A stretch of DNA of 64,000 bases from Roseiarcus sp963741405 (GCA_963741405.1 CAVUHX010000004.1:33978-97977), one strand, 5' to 3'. Positions 34,234 to 43,895 are shown, counted from the stretch's first letter. Made by a program: numbers and translations. The notes: a model not told the origin generated them from the sequence alone.

Positions 34234-35046
34234 TCAACGCACCCGCTGGAAGATGCGGTCCCACCGAACATCCCACGGCCAGCGCCAGACCTGCCAGGCG
34301 GGCGTGTCGCCGCCGATCGAGAAGAAGATGATCTCTCCCCGCCCGATCAGGTTCTCGAACGGGACGTAGCCCACGCCGCCCTGGTCGCCGGCGAGGCGCG
34401 AATCACTCGAATTGTCGCGGTTGTCGCCCATCATGAAATAGTGGCCGGGCGGCACCTCGTAGACCCCAGTGTTGTCGAAGGTGCCCTCGTCGCCGTCGAT
34501 CTGAATGATCCGGTGCTTCACGCCGCCGGGCAGTGTCTCGAGATACTGCGGCGCCTCCTCGGGCTTGCCGAAATGGTTGACGGTCGGGAAGGGGGCGATC
34601 TGCTCGCGCGGGACCATCGCGCCGTTGATGATCAGCCGGCCGTGGGTCACCTGGATCTTGTCGCCCGGGAGGCCGATCAGCCGCTTGATGTAGTCGGTCT
34701 GGCCGTCGCTCGGCAGCTTGAACACGATGATGTCGCCCCGCTTCGGCTGCGAGGCGAAGACGCGGCCGGGCAGCGCCTGGGGCGCCAGGTCGAGAAAGCT
34801 CGGCAGGGAGAAATGCGAATACCCATAGGCGTATTTCGACACGAACAGGTAGTCGCCGACGAGGAGGGTCGGCACCAGCGAGCCCGAGGGAATATTGAAC
34901 GGTTGGAAGAGAAGCGTGCGCACGACGAGCGCGATCAGGAGCGCCTCGACAATGACCTTGACGGTCTCCCACCAGCCCTCTTCTTTCTTGACCGGCGTCG
35001 CGCCCGCTTCGGCGGGCTTCATGCTCTTTTCGCTCATCTGCGTCAC
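34234..35046 (-). CDS. lepB: Signal peptidase I
   Basis: Membrane serine protease that removes Sec and Tat signal peptides. One N-terminal helix (VKVIVEALLIALVVRTLLF) is followed by box B with catalytic Ser (FNIPSGSLVPTLLVGDYLFV), box D with Lys (RGDIIVFKLP...DYIKRLIGLPGD) and box E GDNRDNSSDSR. The canonical Met after Ser is Leu here. 270 aa. First gene of a lepB-rnc-era operon. Confidence 0.95.
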   Translation of the reverse strand: MTQMSEKSMKPAEAGATPVKKEEGWWETVKVIVEALLIALVVRTLLFQPFNIPSGSLVPTLLVGDYLFVSKYAYGYSHFSLPSFLDLAPQALPGRVFASQPKRGDIIVFKLPSDGQTDYIKRLIGLPGDKIQVTHGRLIINGAMVPREQIAPFPTVNHFGKPEEAPQYLETLPGGVKHRIIQIDGDEGTFDNTGVYEVPPGHYFMMGDNRDNSSDSRLAGDQGGVGYVPFENLIGRGEIIFFSIGGDTPAWQVWRWPWDVRWDRIFQRVR

Positions 35047-35171
35047 GACGCCCTTCCTCTTACCTACTTGCGAGCCTGCCGGAGGCGCCTCCTATACAGA
35101 CGCCGTCCGGTCGAGCCAAGCGGCGCGGCTCATGGCCCGCGAACTTGGCTGAACGATGGCTCCCGCCAATC

Positions 35172-36140
35172 TCAGGGCAGGAGGACGAGGGAGCCAGTCG
35201 TCTCGCGGGCCTCGAGCGCCCGGTGCGCCTCGGCGGCCTCGGCGAGCGGCAAGCGGCGGCCGATGGCGATGGTCACGTCGCCGCTCCCGACCACGCGCAT
35301 GAGCTCGCGCGCCATCTTCTCAAGCCGAGCCGAGTCGGCCGCATAGGTGAAGAGCGACGGCCTGGTGGCAAAGAGCGAGCCCTTGCGGCCAAGGAGGCCG
35401 AGGTCGAAGTTTTCGATGCCGCCGGACGCCGAGCCGAAACTGGCGAACATGCCGAACGGCCTCAGACAATCGAGCGAAGCCGGAAAGGTCGCCTTGCCGA
35501 TGCCGTCGTAAACGACGGCGCATTTCGCGCCCTTGGTGATCTCGCCAACCCGCTTGGCGAAATCCTCCTCGCGATAGAGGATCGTGTGCTGCGCCCCCGC
35601 CTTTTTGGCGATCTTGGCCTTATCCGCCGAACCCACCGTGCCGATGACCTTCGCGCCGAGCGCGCGGCCCCATTGGCAGAGGATCTGTCCGACGCCTCCG
35701 GCCGCCGCATGCACGAGGATCCAGTCGCCCTCCTTCACCCGATAGGTCTGGCGCAGGAGATATTGGGCGGTGAGGCCCTTGAGCATCATCGCGGCGCCCG
35801 TCTCGTAGGAAATCGCCCGGGGCAGCTTGACGAGGAAGCGCGCCTCGACGTTGCGCTCCTCGGCGTAGGCCCCGACCGACCCCGCATAGGCGACCCGATC
35901 GCCGGGCTTGAAGTCCTTCACCCCCGGCCCGACCGCGACGATCTCGCCCGCGCCCTCCGACCCGGGAGTCAAGGGAAGCGGCATCGGATAGAAGCCGGAG
36001 CGGTGGTAGACGTCGACGAAATTGACGCCGACCGCATGCTGGCGAAGGCGGACCTCGCCCCTGCCCGGCTTCGGCAGTTCGATCTCCTCGAGCTTCATAA
36101 CTTCCGGTCCGCCAGTCTCATGAATGCGAATCGCGCGCAT
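35172..36140 (-). CDS. qor: NADPH:quinone oxidoreductase (zinc-free MDR family)
   Basis: Two-domain medium-chain reductase. GroES-like N-domain with NFVDVYHRSGFYP and PGSEGAGEIVAVG; Rossmann domain VHAAAGGVGQILCQWGRALG binding NADPH. No structural zinc cysteines, as in QOR/zeta-crystallin. The start at 36140 gives 322 aa, matching the family; the frame is open further upstream from a TTG but reads as noise. It sits near lepB without evident functional link. Confidence 0.9.
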   Translation of the reverse strand: MRAIRIHETGGPEVMKLEEIELPKPGRGEVRLRQHAVGVNFVDVYHRSGFYPMPLPLTPGSEGAGEIVAVGPGVKDFKPGDRVAYAGSVGAYAEERNVEARFLVKLPRAISYETGAAMMLKGLTAQYLLRQTYRVKEGDWILVHAAAGGVGQILCQWGRALGAKVIGTVGSADKAKIAKKAGAQHTILYREEDFAKRVGEITKGAKCAVVYDGIGKATFPASLDCLRPFGMFASFGSASGGIENFDLGLLGRKGSLFATRPSLFTYAADSARLEKMARELMRVVGSGDVTIAIGRRLPLAEAAEAHRALEARETTGSLVLLP

Positions 36141-37011
36141 GAGGCATTCCCCCAAGAGTCTGATGGACATGAGGATTGGCCCGCCCCGCCATCGGGCGCA
36201 AGCCGCAAATGCGGCTCGGCCTGCAAAAAGGACCAGGCCCGCTATGGGCCTTGGGCGCGGCGTCGGAAGCCGAGCGAGGCGCAAACAAGGGATCGTCTCT
36301 CCCGGCCGGCGCGCCATTTCCGTTCCGGTTTTGAGCGATTTCAACGGGTTATCGCGCCGTTTACAGCCGACCTCCGCCGAAATGAGTGATCAACGTTAAC
36401 GTACCGAACAATCGAACCGAATCCGGCGCCGCAACCCGTGACGTCGCTTGCATGACGGCGTCGGAGACGCAATCTGCGCTTCCAGAGCCCGAAAACCGCT
36501 TCTTTTTCCTTTCACTTCATTTCATTTCATTTCCTTTTCCGAATCGAGCCTTTTCAGAGGCTTAGGCCCGGAACTCGGAACTCCTCGGACTCCTCCCTCC
36601 CACCGGCCCCGCGGCGAACCGGGCAGGGGCGCCGCGGCGAGGAAGGGGATGACCGAAGGCAAAAAAGCATTTTGACGTTTCTCTGGTCGGCTCGCCGCCT
36701 CCGGATAGACGGCGACCAGGACCATGGCATAGACGCCATTTTTTGTACACTCTTTGTTCCCACCAAGGTTAAACTTCCAAGGACGGCTTTCTTGCTCGTC
36801 TTCGATCTGCGCTCCCCTCCGCGGCAGGATGCGGAGGATGCCGTCGGCGCGGGCGATCGTCCTGCCTGGTCCAACCAGACAACCACAACCAGACAACCAG
36901 AAGAGTCCCTGCCCCACGGAAAACGCCGGCGCCCCTTGCGCCTGCGAACAGCCGCTCGTATAGCAACCCGCGCGCTCCGGAGCCGCTCGGAGTCCGCTGC
37001 TGATCAGCTTT
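36141..37011. other. 870-bp gap with low-complexity and structured elements, no clear gene
   Basis: An ATTTC triplication (CATTTCATTTCATTTCC near 36520-36535) lies in a pyrimidine-rich tract. At about 36680-36744 CTGGTCG pairs with CGACCAG, then ATGGC-loop-GCCAT is followed by six T residues, resembling a structured RNA ending in an intrinsic terminator. Near 36883-36902 ACAACCA words are repeated. Open frames over this gap lack start signals and recognisable domains. Confidence 0.4.
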
Positions 37012-37087
37012 GCGCCCATCGTCTAGCGGTCCAGGACGTCGCCCTTTCACGGCGAAAACACGGGTTCGAGTCCCGTTGGGCGCGCCA
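37012..37087 (+). tRNA. tRNA-Glu (anticodon TTC)
   Basis: Acceptor GCGCCCA pairs with TGGGCGC; the anticodon loop CTTTCAC lies in the arm before GGCG; the T arm is ACGGGTTCGAGTCCCGT. Discriminator G and CCA are encoded. The region to its right is an IS- and scrap-rich island. The 410 bp between it and the IS21 end contain no gene. Confidence 0.95.
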
Positions 37088-37650
37088 ATTAAATCAAAGC
37101 CTTAGCTTCGAGTTTCGCGCTCTGAGCGTCGGCGTACGGAAAGTATACGGAAAAGACGCCGCTGAACGTCCACGAACTCTGCCGCCGGGGCCGGCAGCCT
37201 GGCGCGCTCTCACCGCCGTTCTCAATCGCCCGATGCTCTACGGGCAGGCGCGGGAAAGGCGAGCGCAACGCGTCACCCCCCGCGCTCGAATAAGCATGCT
37301 TTCCCTGGTCGAGGCCCCCAAGAGGGGGGAAAGGGGTTCACAGGGGTCGGGGGGATTCATGGTTGCGCATATGATTTGTGCTGTTTTTTTGGCTATTATA
37401 CTATACAATAACGTAATATGTCTCCGCCGATAGATCGCCAAACGTTAATCCGAGCTGCATAATCGCTCAGACCACAGACCTCGCGATGGTTTCTCTCTGT
37501 CAATCGGCGGTCAAAATTGACCCCCGATCGGCGTCCAAAATTGACCCCTGTTGGTGCCAGGGCGCGGACGGCAGCGCTCGGCCCGGCGTAGCTGGTCGGG
37601 GTTGCGCAGCCGGGGCGAGCGCGGTTTGGTTGACCTGAGATTGTCTCGCG

Positions 37651-38379
37651 TCAGGCGCGGTTCTTGAAGCGCCAGCTTTCGTTGCCGGTCTCGACGATGT
37701 CGCAGTGATGGGTGAGGCGGTCGAGCAGCGCGGTGGTCATTTTTGGATCGCCGAACACGCTCGGCCATTCGCCGAAGGCGAGGTTGGTGGTGACGATGAT
37801 CGAGGTGCGCTCATAGAGACGGCTGATCAGGTGGAACAGCAATTGCCCGCCGGCCTGGGCGAAGGGGAGATAGCCGAGTTCGTCGAGGATCACGAAGTCG
37901 AGGCGGGTGAGATAATCAGCAAGCCGTCCCTGGCGGCCGGCGCGCGCCTGAGCCTCGAGCTGATTGACGAGATCGACGGTGGTGAAGAAGCGCCCGCGCG
38001 ATCCGGCGCGGATGCAGCTTCGCGCGATCGCGATGGCCAGGTGCGTCTTGCCGGTGCCGGTTCCCCCGACCAGGACGAGGTTGCGCTGCTGGGCAAGGAA
38101 GCCGCCGGCGGCGAGGTCGCGCACGAGAGCCTCGTTGATCGGCGAGTTCTTGAACGCGAAGTCGTCGACGTCCTTGGCCAGCGGCAGCTTGGCGACTGTG
38201 AGCTGGTATTTGATCGAGCGCGCCTGCTTCTCCGAGATCTCGGCTTTCAGGAGATCGCCGACGAAACGCTGCGGCTCATGCTTGCGCTTGAGCGCCGTGG
38301 TCAGCGTCTCGTCGTAGGCGCTCCTCATCCCGTAGAGCTTGAGGCTGCTCATCATGTCGAGGACTTCGGTTCTTTCCAT
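37651..38379 (-). CDS. istB: IS21 helper ATPase IstB
   Basis: AAA+ ATPase related to DnaC that assists target selection by IstA. Walker A VGGTGTGKTHLAIAIA, Walker B DFVILDELGYLPF and sensor-like SIIVTTNLAFGEW. 242 aa, full length. It begins 3 bp after the istA stop on the same strand, so the two are coupled. Confidence 0.95.
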   Translation of the reverse strand: MERTEVLDMMSSLKLYGMRSAYDETLTTALKRKHEPQRFVGDLLKAEISEKQARSIKYQLTVAKLPLAKDVDDFAFKNSPINEALVRDLAAGGFLAQQRNLVLVGGTGTGKTHLAIAIARSCIRAGSRGRFFTTVDLVNQLEAQARAGRQGRLADYLTRLDFVILDELGYLPFAQAGGQLLFHLISRLYERTSIIVTTNLAFGEWPSVFGDPKMTTALLDRLTHHCDIVETGNESWRFKNRA

Positions 38380-38382
38380 GGG

Positions 38383-39879
38383 TTACACGCTCCTGAGTTG
38401 GTCGTATCGGGCGCAGTCGGCGATCGGCGCGTGACGGAGCTGCAACGCGTCGGGCGTCATGATCGTCGCCGCCGGTCCGGGATCGCGCTGACGCGCGAGG
38501 ATGTTGATGACGACGTCGGCCGAATGGACGCCCTCGGACAGCGCCTGAAGGCAGGCGGCCTCCACCGCAAGCAATCCATCGGTGAGCACGGCGGCGAGGA
38601 TTTTGACCATCTGCCGGTCGCCGTCGTCGGAGCCGGCAAGCTTGCGCCGCACGCGATCGAGCGCCGTCGGCAGCACCCAGTCCTTGAACGGCGCCCCGTT
38701 GCGCAAGGCTCCCGGCTTGCGCGCCAGGACCGGAACGTAATGCCAAGGATCATAGACCGTCGCGCCACGCCCATAGCGGCGTGGGTGTTCCGCCACGATG
38801 CGCCCGTCCTGGCGGATCACGACGCGATCGGCGTAGGCGTGGACTTCGACCGGGCGGCCGACCGCGCTGGCGCTCACCGAGTATTTGTTGTTGTCGAAGC
38901 GGACGAGGCAGGTCTTCGACACCGAGGCCGGCAGGGCATGGAAGCCGTCGAAGCGGCCGCGATAGGGAATGAGCTTGGGGCGCTCTTCCTCGAAGACCTC
39001 CCAGATCGTCCTGTCGGGCTGTTCGGGATGAGAATGCGCCTTGGCCCAGGCGATGCATTTGTCCATCAGCCAGGCGTTCAGTTCGTCGTAATTCTTGACG
39101 CGCAAGCGCGGGGTGAAGAAGCGCTCGCGCACGAGGCCGACCTGGTTCTCGACCTGGCCCTTCTCCCAGCCCGAGGCCGGCGTGCAGGCAACGGGCTCGA
39201 CGAGGTGATGCGAGCACATCTGGAGGAAGCGGCGATTGTATTGCCGATCCTTGCCGACGAAGATCGTCTCCACCGCCGTCTTCATGTTGTCGTAGATGCC
39301 GCGCGAGCAGGCGCCCCTGAAGAACGCGAACGCCCGCTCGTGGGCGTCGAAAACCATCTCCTGCGTTTCGCGCGGATAGGCGCGTGCGAGCATCATGCGG
39401 CTGTGGCAAAGACGGATGTGCGCGACCTTCACGGTCGTCGTTACCCCGTCCATCACAACGATGTCGTGGCTCCAGTCGAACTGGTAGGCCTCGCCCGGCG
39501 AGAACGTCAGCGGGACGAAGGCGCTCGCCGTCGCGCTCGCGTTCGCCTTGGCCCAAGCGCGGGCGTAACGTCGAACGGCGTCGTAGCCGCCTTCGTAGCC
39601 GAGCGTCCGCAGCTCCTCGAAAATGCGGATCAGCGTCATCCGCTCGCGCGCCGAAGCGTCCGCGTTCCTCGCCAGCAGCCGATCGAGGTCTTCCGTCCAG
39701 CCACCCAGCTTCGGCCGCGGCTGAACTTCTCGTCCATAGAAAAACGCCGTCTCCGCCGATCGCAGGACCTTGCGCACCGTGTTGCGCGACAGCCTCAGGT
39801 CGCGCGCGATCTCCCTGATCGTCTTGCCCTGAACGAAATGCTCCCGCCGTATCCGACCAATCGTCTCCACAATCAGCAT
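38383..39879 (-). CDS. istA: IS21 transposase IstA
   Basis: DDE integrase-type transposase. N-terminal helix-turn-helix GKTIREIARDLRLSRNTVRK; catalytic core with the first Asp in YQFDWSHDIVVMDG, a second in GIYDNMKTAVE and the Glu in GWEKGQVENQVGLVRERFF. The C-terminal beta-barrel domain (KYSVSASAVGRPVEVHAYAD) is intact. 498 aa. Confidence 0.95.
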   Translation of the reverse strand: MLIVETIGRIRREHFVQGKTIREIARDLRLSRNTVRKVLRSAETAFFYGREVQPRPKLGGWTEDLDRLLARNADASARERMTLIRIFEELRTLGYEGGYDAVRRYARAWAKANASATASAFVPLTFSPGEAYQFDWSHDIVVMDGVTTTVKVAHIRLCHSRMMLARAYPRETQEMVFDAHERAFAFFRGACSRGIYDNMKTAVETIFVGKDRQYNRRFLQMCSHHLVEPVACTPASGWEKGQVENQVGLVRERFFTPRLRVKNYDELNAWLMDKCIAWAKAHSHPEQPDRTIWEVFEEERPKLIPYRGRFDGFHALPASVSKTCLVRFDNNKYSVSASAVGRPVEVHAYADRVVIRQDGRIVAEHPRRYGRGATVYDPWHYVPVLARKPGALRNGAPFKDWVLPTALDRVRRKLAGSDDGDRQMVKILAAVLTDGLLAVEAACLQALSEGVHSADVVINILARQRDPGPAATIMTPDALQLRHAPIADCARYDQLRSV

Positions 39880-40484
39880 CCCTCACCGCCCGCTTCGCGC
39901 CAAAGCAGGCAGCCGAACAAATCGGAAATCAGGGGGTCAATTTTGGACGCCGATCCCCCGCCTCAGGGGGTCACTTTTCCACGCCGAAACACACTCAACA
40001 CCGATGAAATTACGGTGCGCCGGGATGCTTCGGCAAATGACGAGCCTCGCCGAGAAATCACTCGATCGATCGTATCCTGGTTCACAAGGACGATCTGCAG
40101 GCGGTTCCACAAGGCGCGGATGATCGCCCGAGGCCGGGAGGAGGAGGACGATTCCCGCTAACGCGAGACGACAAAGCCAAGACCGCGGCGCAGCCAACGC
40201 AAGGCTGCGAGCCAAGCTCGGTCAAGATGGTCCGCGATCTGTTCAGCATTGAGCCTGACGCAGCGCAGGAACAGGCGCTGGAGGTTGCCGATTGCGTGGC
40301 AAGTCCACACGTACGAGCCCGGGCCGCGCCGAGGGTGCGCCAGGAGCCATACAGAAAACCCCTCGAAAACCGTCCTCGGAAGAGCCCGGAAATCGTGACG
40401 TCGAGACCGTCAATTCGCCTATACCGCAATCAACTAGTTTTCGTATATCAATCATGCTATGATGATAGGACAATGAGGCCCATT

Positions 40485-41081
40485 ATGCCGAAGCAAGTCG
40501 CAATTTACACCCGTGTCTCGACGGATCATCAGACGACCGAGAACCAGGAGCGCGAACTGCGAGGCATTGCCGACCGAATGGGCTGGACAATCGTCAAGGT
40601 TTATCGCGACCATGGGATCAGTGGGGCCAAGTCACGCAAGGACCGGCCAGCGTTCGACGCGCTGTGGAAGGATGCGGCCCGACGACGGTTCGACCTGATC
40701 ATGGCATGGTCCGTGGACCGACTGGGTCGCAGCCTCCAAGACCTCGTCGGCTTCCTCTCTGACGTTCACGGCTACGGCGTGGACCTGTTCCTGCACCAAC
40801 AGGGCGTGGACACCACGACACCGGGCGGAAAAGCTCTTTTCCAGATGATGGGCGTCTTCGCCGAGTTCGAGCGGGCAATGATCCGCGAGCGCGTCAAGTC
40901 CGGGCTGGAACGAGCCAAGGCGCAAGGCAAGATATTGGGACGACCGCCAATCGACCCCCGCAAGGAAGCGGCAATCCTTGACGATTTGCGTGAAGGCAAG
41001 GCCGGTATCATCAAGCTCGCGGCAGCGCATGCCGTTGGCGTCGGGACCGTTCAGCGGATCAAGGCAAGTCTAAACGTTTAG
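40485..41081 (+). CDS. Serine resolvase/invertase family recombinase
   Basis: Small serine recombinase: catalytic Ser in YTRVSTDHQT, SGAKSRKDRPAFDALW, WSVDRLGRSLQDLVGFL and the E helix MGVFAEFERAMIRERVKSGL, followed by a C-terminal helix-turn-helix (GIIKLAAAHAVGVGTVQRIK). 198 aa from the ATG at 40485, which has GAGG seven bases upstream; an ATG 12 bp earlier is possible. A relatively AT-rich stretch just upstream (TCGTATATCAATCATGCTAT) may hold its promoter and binding site. No transposase of the Tn3 type is adjacent. Confidence 0.92.
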   Translation: MPKQVAIYTRVSTDHQTTENQERELRGIADRMGWTIVKVYRDHGISGAKSRKDRPAFDALWKDAARRRFDLIMAWSVDRLGRSLQDLVGFLSDVHGYGVDLFLHQQGVDTTTPGGKALFQMMGVFAEFERAMIRERVKSGLERAKAQGKILGRPPIDPRKEAAILDDLREGKAGIIKLAAAHAVGVGTVQRIKASLNV

Positions 41082-41336
41082 GGCTGTAGCGTGAGGAGCA
41101 CGACCACGGCCGCAGACCCTAGGCCGGGTGCTTTCGGAACGGCCGCTCTGCCCAAGAAGCGGGCGGTCAGCAAGGGTTGAGCGAACGGGTTCTATCCGAC
41201 CCTTCGCTGCCATCTGGGTCGCTCCGGTACGCGAAGAGAGCACAACAGCGGCCATTTCCCAATGCCGGACGAACGGGCCAAATTGACCCCAGCGATCATT
41301 CGTCGCCAAGGATCGAACGCCAAGAAGTGCGCGCGT

Positions 41337-42008
41337 CTACCGCGCCACGCGCCCGTCGACGATGTGGATCGCCCGTCCTGCTGTCCTTGCGAACGTCTCG
41401 TCGTGAGTGACGACAATCACCGTGCGACCCTCGTCGGCGAGGCCACGGAAAATCGAAAACACCGCCGTCCCATTCTTCGAATCGAGCGCGCCGGTCGGCT
41501 CATCGGCCAGAACGAATTGGGGGTCGTTGGCGAGCGCGCGCGCGATCGCAACTCGCTGGCGCTGCCCACCCGACAATTCGCCCGGAACCTTGCGCTCCTC
41601 GGATTCGATTCCGAGCGAGGCGAGTAAGTCGCCCGCCAGCGACCGCATTGCCGCGGCGCCGAACCGCCCGAGCTGGCGCATCGGCAACATGACATTGTCG
41701 ATTACGTTGAGCTCCGGCAGCAGGAAATGGAACTGGAAGACGAAGCCGAACCGCTCCAGCCGCATGCGTCCGCGCGCATCGCTGCCGAACAGGCGTGTCG
41801 ATACGCCGTTGACCAGCACGTCGCCCGAAGTCGGCGGATCGAGCAGGCCAAGCAGGTAGAGAAGCGAAGACTTGCCTGAGCCGGACGGCCCTATGACGAC
41901 GGTAAAGCTGTTCGCCTCAAAGCTCGCGTCGACATCGGCGACCAGAGTGGTCGGCTGCGACCCGGGCAGAATGCGCGTGAGTGCGCGAGCCTCGAGAGCG
42001 GGGCTCAT
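41337..42008 (-). CDS. ABC transporter ATPase (MacB/LolD type)
   Basis: 223 aa with Walker A GPSGSGKSS, Q-loop VFQFHFLLPELNV, signature ELSGGQRQRVAIARAL, Walker B FVLADEPTGALD and switch VVTHDETFA. This is the energy module of a MacAB- or LolCDE-like tripartite system. The start at 42008 overlaps the permease stop by four bases (ATGA). The ATPase is intact, but its permease and adaptor are both truncated, so the system is likely dead. Confidence 0.9.
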   Translation of the reverse strand: MSPALEARALTRILPGSQPTTLVADVDASFEANSFTVVIGPSGSGKSSLLYLLGLLDPPTSGDVLVNGVSTRLFGSDARGRMRLERFGFVFQFHFLLPELNVIDNVMLPMRQLGRFGAAAMRSLAGDLLASLGIESEERKVPGELSGGQRQRVAIARALANDPQFVLADEPTGALDSKNGTAVFSIFRGLADEGRTVIVVTHDETFARTAGRAIHIVDGRVAR

Positions 42009-42571
42009 GCGGCGCCGCGGATGATTGACAGAGGATCGGAGCGGGCGGCCCTGCGCGCCGGCAGCCACGCCGCCCCGACCGCCGAGAGAAGCGCAATGAG
42101 GCTCGCTTCGGCGAACAAGAGAGAGGTCAGCTTGACCGGGAGCCGATCGCTGGCGTTGCCCGTGGGAGCCGGAACCATGTGCAGAAGCACGCCGAGCCCC
42201 CAACCGGCCAACCAGCCAAGAATCATACCGGCGACCCCGACGACGATCCCCTCGATGACGAAAATCGCCACGACGCTCGCGCTCGGCATGCCGATTGACC
42301 GCATGATGGCGATGTCGCGCGCCTTCTCCAGCACAATGGTCGAGATGACATTGAAAATGCCGAAGCCGGCCACAACGAGGATCGAGGCGGTCGTCAGAAA
42401 CATGATCTTGTCCTGCAGCGCGAACACGTCGAGGAGGCGTGCGTAGGTCTCCTCCCAGGGAGCGCTCTTGAAACCCCAGCGGCGTTCGATGGCCTGGGCG
42501 AGCGCGATCGAGCGCGACACGTCCGCTAGCCGGATGTGGATTTCATTGACAACTCGCGGCCGGTTCTGCAT
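42005..42571 (-). pseudogene. C-terminal part of an FtsX-like ABC permease
   Basis: The 188 residues start inside the periplasmic MacB/LolC domain (RVVNEIHIRLADVSRSIALA) and retain the last three membrane helices plus the terminal ARRAARSDPLSIIRG typical of this family. The first helix and most of the periplasmic domain (about 200 residues) are absent. The sequence immediately upstream belongs to the adaptor gene in another frame, so a deletion joined the two genes near 42.59 kb. Confidence 0.8.
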
Positions 42572-43341
42572 CGCCTGCTGGCGGGCGAGGCATCGTCCGG
42601 AAATCCATCAGCGTGAGCGGCGAGCGCGGCGCCGAGTTTAACCCCGGCAATGTCGCGTTCGTCCACGTCAGCAGCAATGCGCTTGCGCGCTGTGGAGGAT
42701 ATCTCGAACATCGTGGCGTTGGCTGGCACGGTTTCGCCAAGCTCGACGTTGCGCTTTATCACAATTCCGTCGAGCGGCGTGCGTACCGTATAATCCTCGA
42801 GTTGCCGCTCGAAGAGATCGACCGTGGCCGCCGCCTGATCGCGTTCCTGTTGCGCGCGTTCCAGGGTCTGCACCGCGAGGACGCCCCAATTCATCAACGT
42901 CCGGTCGCGGGTGATCTCAGCCTCCGCCATAGTCAGGCGCGCCCTTGAGTCCTCGAGCCTGGCGCGCGGCTGCCGGTCGTCGAGCCGCGCGACGACATCG
43001 CCCTTGTGCACTTCGTCGCTTTCGTCGACCAGAAGGTCGGCAACCCGGCCGGCGACGGTCGCGCCGCATCTTGCGTAATCGATCGCCTCGACGACACCCG
43101 TCGCATAGACCGCTTCGATCGCCGGACCGCGCGACGGCTCAGCCATCGTCACCATCGCTGGCTGCAGCACGATGCGGCCTGCCCCGAACGCGAGCATCGC
43201 GGCAGCCACCGCTGCAATTGCAAAGGCGAAGCGCCGCCGCCCCTTGCGGCTTTCAACCGGATTGTGCTGCGGCGCCGTGGCCGGCAAAGCCATTCCCCGC
43301 ACAACGCTAAGCTGCCCGACTCCGCGCAACTCGGCCTCCAT
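42526..43341 (-). pseudogene. HlyD/MacA-type adaptor missing its C-terminus
   Basis: One N-terminal helix (FAFAIAAVAAAMLAFGAGRI) leads to a lipoyl/barrel-sandwich domain (VYATGVVEAIDYARCGATVA, VDESDEVHKGDVVARLDD), a coiled-coil hairpin, and TVRTPLDGIVIKRNVELGET. The beta-barrel begins (IAADVDERDIAGVKLG) but homology stops after about residue 250 at HADGFPDDASPA. The remaining frame overlaps the truncated permease. Start 43341 is a compromise; 43386 and 43293 are other options. Confidence 0.75.
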
Positions 43342-43427
43342 GACTGGTTCGAGCCTCCAGGATAGGGTTAAGCTTACAGGAGGCATGCGTAAGGATATTT
43401 GCGCTGGATCAAAACGATCTCACGCGC

Positions 43428-43568
43428 GACGGCGTCAACGTAGCCGCTCGGTTGGAAGGCGTTTGCAATCTTCCAATGGCGACCCGGCATTTACTGGAAG
43501 CATTGAAAATCGATCCTTCGTTGCCGCCGACTGTTGGCCACGATCAATGTCGTTGGGGTTCAGGATAG
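43428..43568 (+). pseudogene. Fragment of a class III adenylate/guanylate cyclase (plus strand)
   Basis: DGVNVAARLEGVCNLP is the core strand-helix of class III cyclases ('GDGVNvAARLE.la.pg'). Nothing before it belongs to the domain, and the following residues to the stop are unrelated. Orientation is opposite to the other cyclase fragments nearby. The rest of 43342-43698 shows nothing else. Confidence 0.5.
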
Positions 43569-43698
43569 GCGGGCTGCGACGTTGACTCCGTCACCATCAA
43601 ATTCCCGTCCGCCTCCCCGACGAAGTCCGGCGTTGCAAACCGGGATCGCAGAGCGCATGTGAAGGCGATCGTCGGATCGATAAGGTCGCCTCGCAGAT

Positions 43699-43829
43699 CT
43701 AGCAGCCTGTCGGACTTGAGGTTTTCGCGACGTGTAACATACTGATATTGTTACGTTTTGTGTTTCTCCGAAAAGTCGACAATCCCAATGATATCAATGG
43801 GTGTATCGTTAAGTCCGACAGGCTGCTAG
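43699..43829. mobile_element. 131-bp MITE with perfect 19-bp terminal inverted repeats
   Basis: CTAGCAGCCTGTCGGACTT (43699-43717) and its exact reverse complement (43811-43829) bound a non-coding, AT-richer core that itself contains a GTAACAT...ATATTGTTAC palindrome. The outer CTAG may be the target. Ends of this kind resemble IS1182/IS5-type elements, so mobilisation in trans is plausible. Confidence 0.75.
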
Positions 43830-43895
43830 TAGGCGCGCGAGGGCTCGCTCCTCGTCGGCACCGGTCGGCCGGCTGTGCTCGACGATGTCAGTTTC
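43830..43895 (-). pseudogene. Cyclase N-terminal scrap next to the MITE
   Basis: Reading leftward gives DIVEHSRPTGADEERALARL, a decayed version of the class III cyclase opening 'ADIVGYSRLtGaDEErtlarL' that is better preserved at 44.4 kb. The frame then enters the MITE end and stops. Confidence 0.5.

Larger units (their letters stand above)
37498..40000. mobile_element. IS21-family insertion sequence
   Basis: istA and istB are flanked by multiple terminal repeats typical of IS21. Left: GGCGGTCAAAATTGACCCCC then GGCGTCCAAAATTGACCCC. Right, inverted: GGGGTCAATTTTGGACGCC then GGGGGTCACTTTTCCACGCC. Outermost TGT...ACA bases at 37498 and 40000 are my estimate of the tips; no target-site duplication was identified. 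Both genes are full length, so the element may be active. Confidence 0.8.

Noticed and set aside
36554..36886. Minus-strand frame of 110 codons in the gap before tRNA-Glu
   Set aside because: Low-complexity Ser/Arg sequence, no ribosome binding site; the DNA-level hairpins explain the region better.
37705..40161. Open frame of 818 codons on the plus strand
   Set aside because: Antisense to istA and istB over its whole length; a typical shadow in GC-rich DNA.
41277..41292. CCAAATTGACCCCAGC resembling an IS21 inner repeat
   Set aside because: Only about 11 bases match and there is no second end or adjoining IS sequence; chance is likely.
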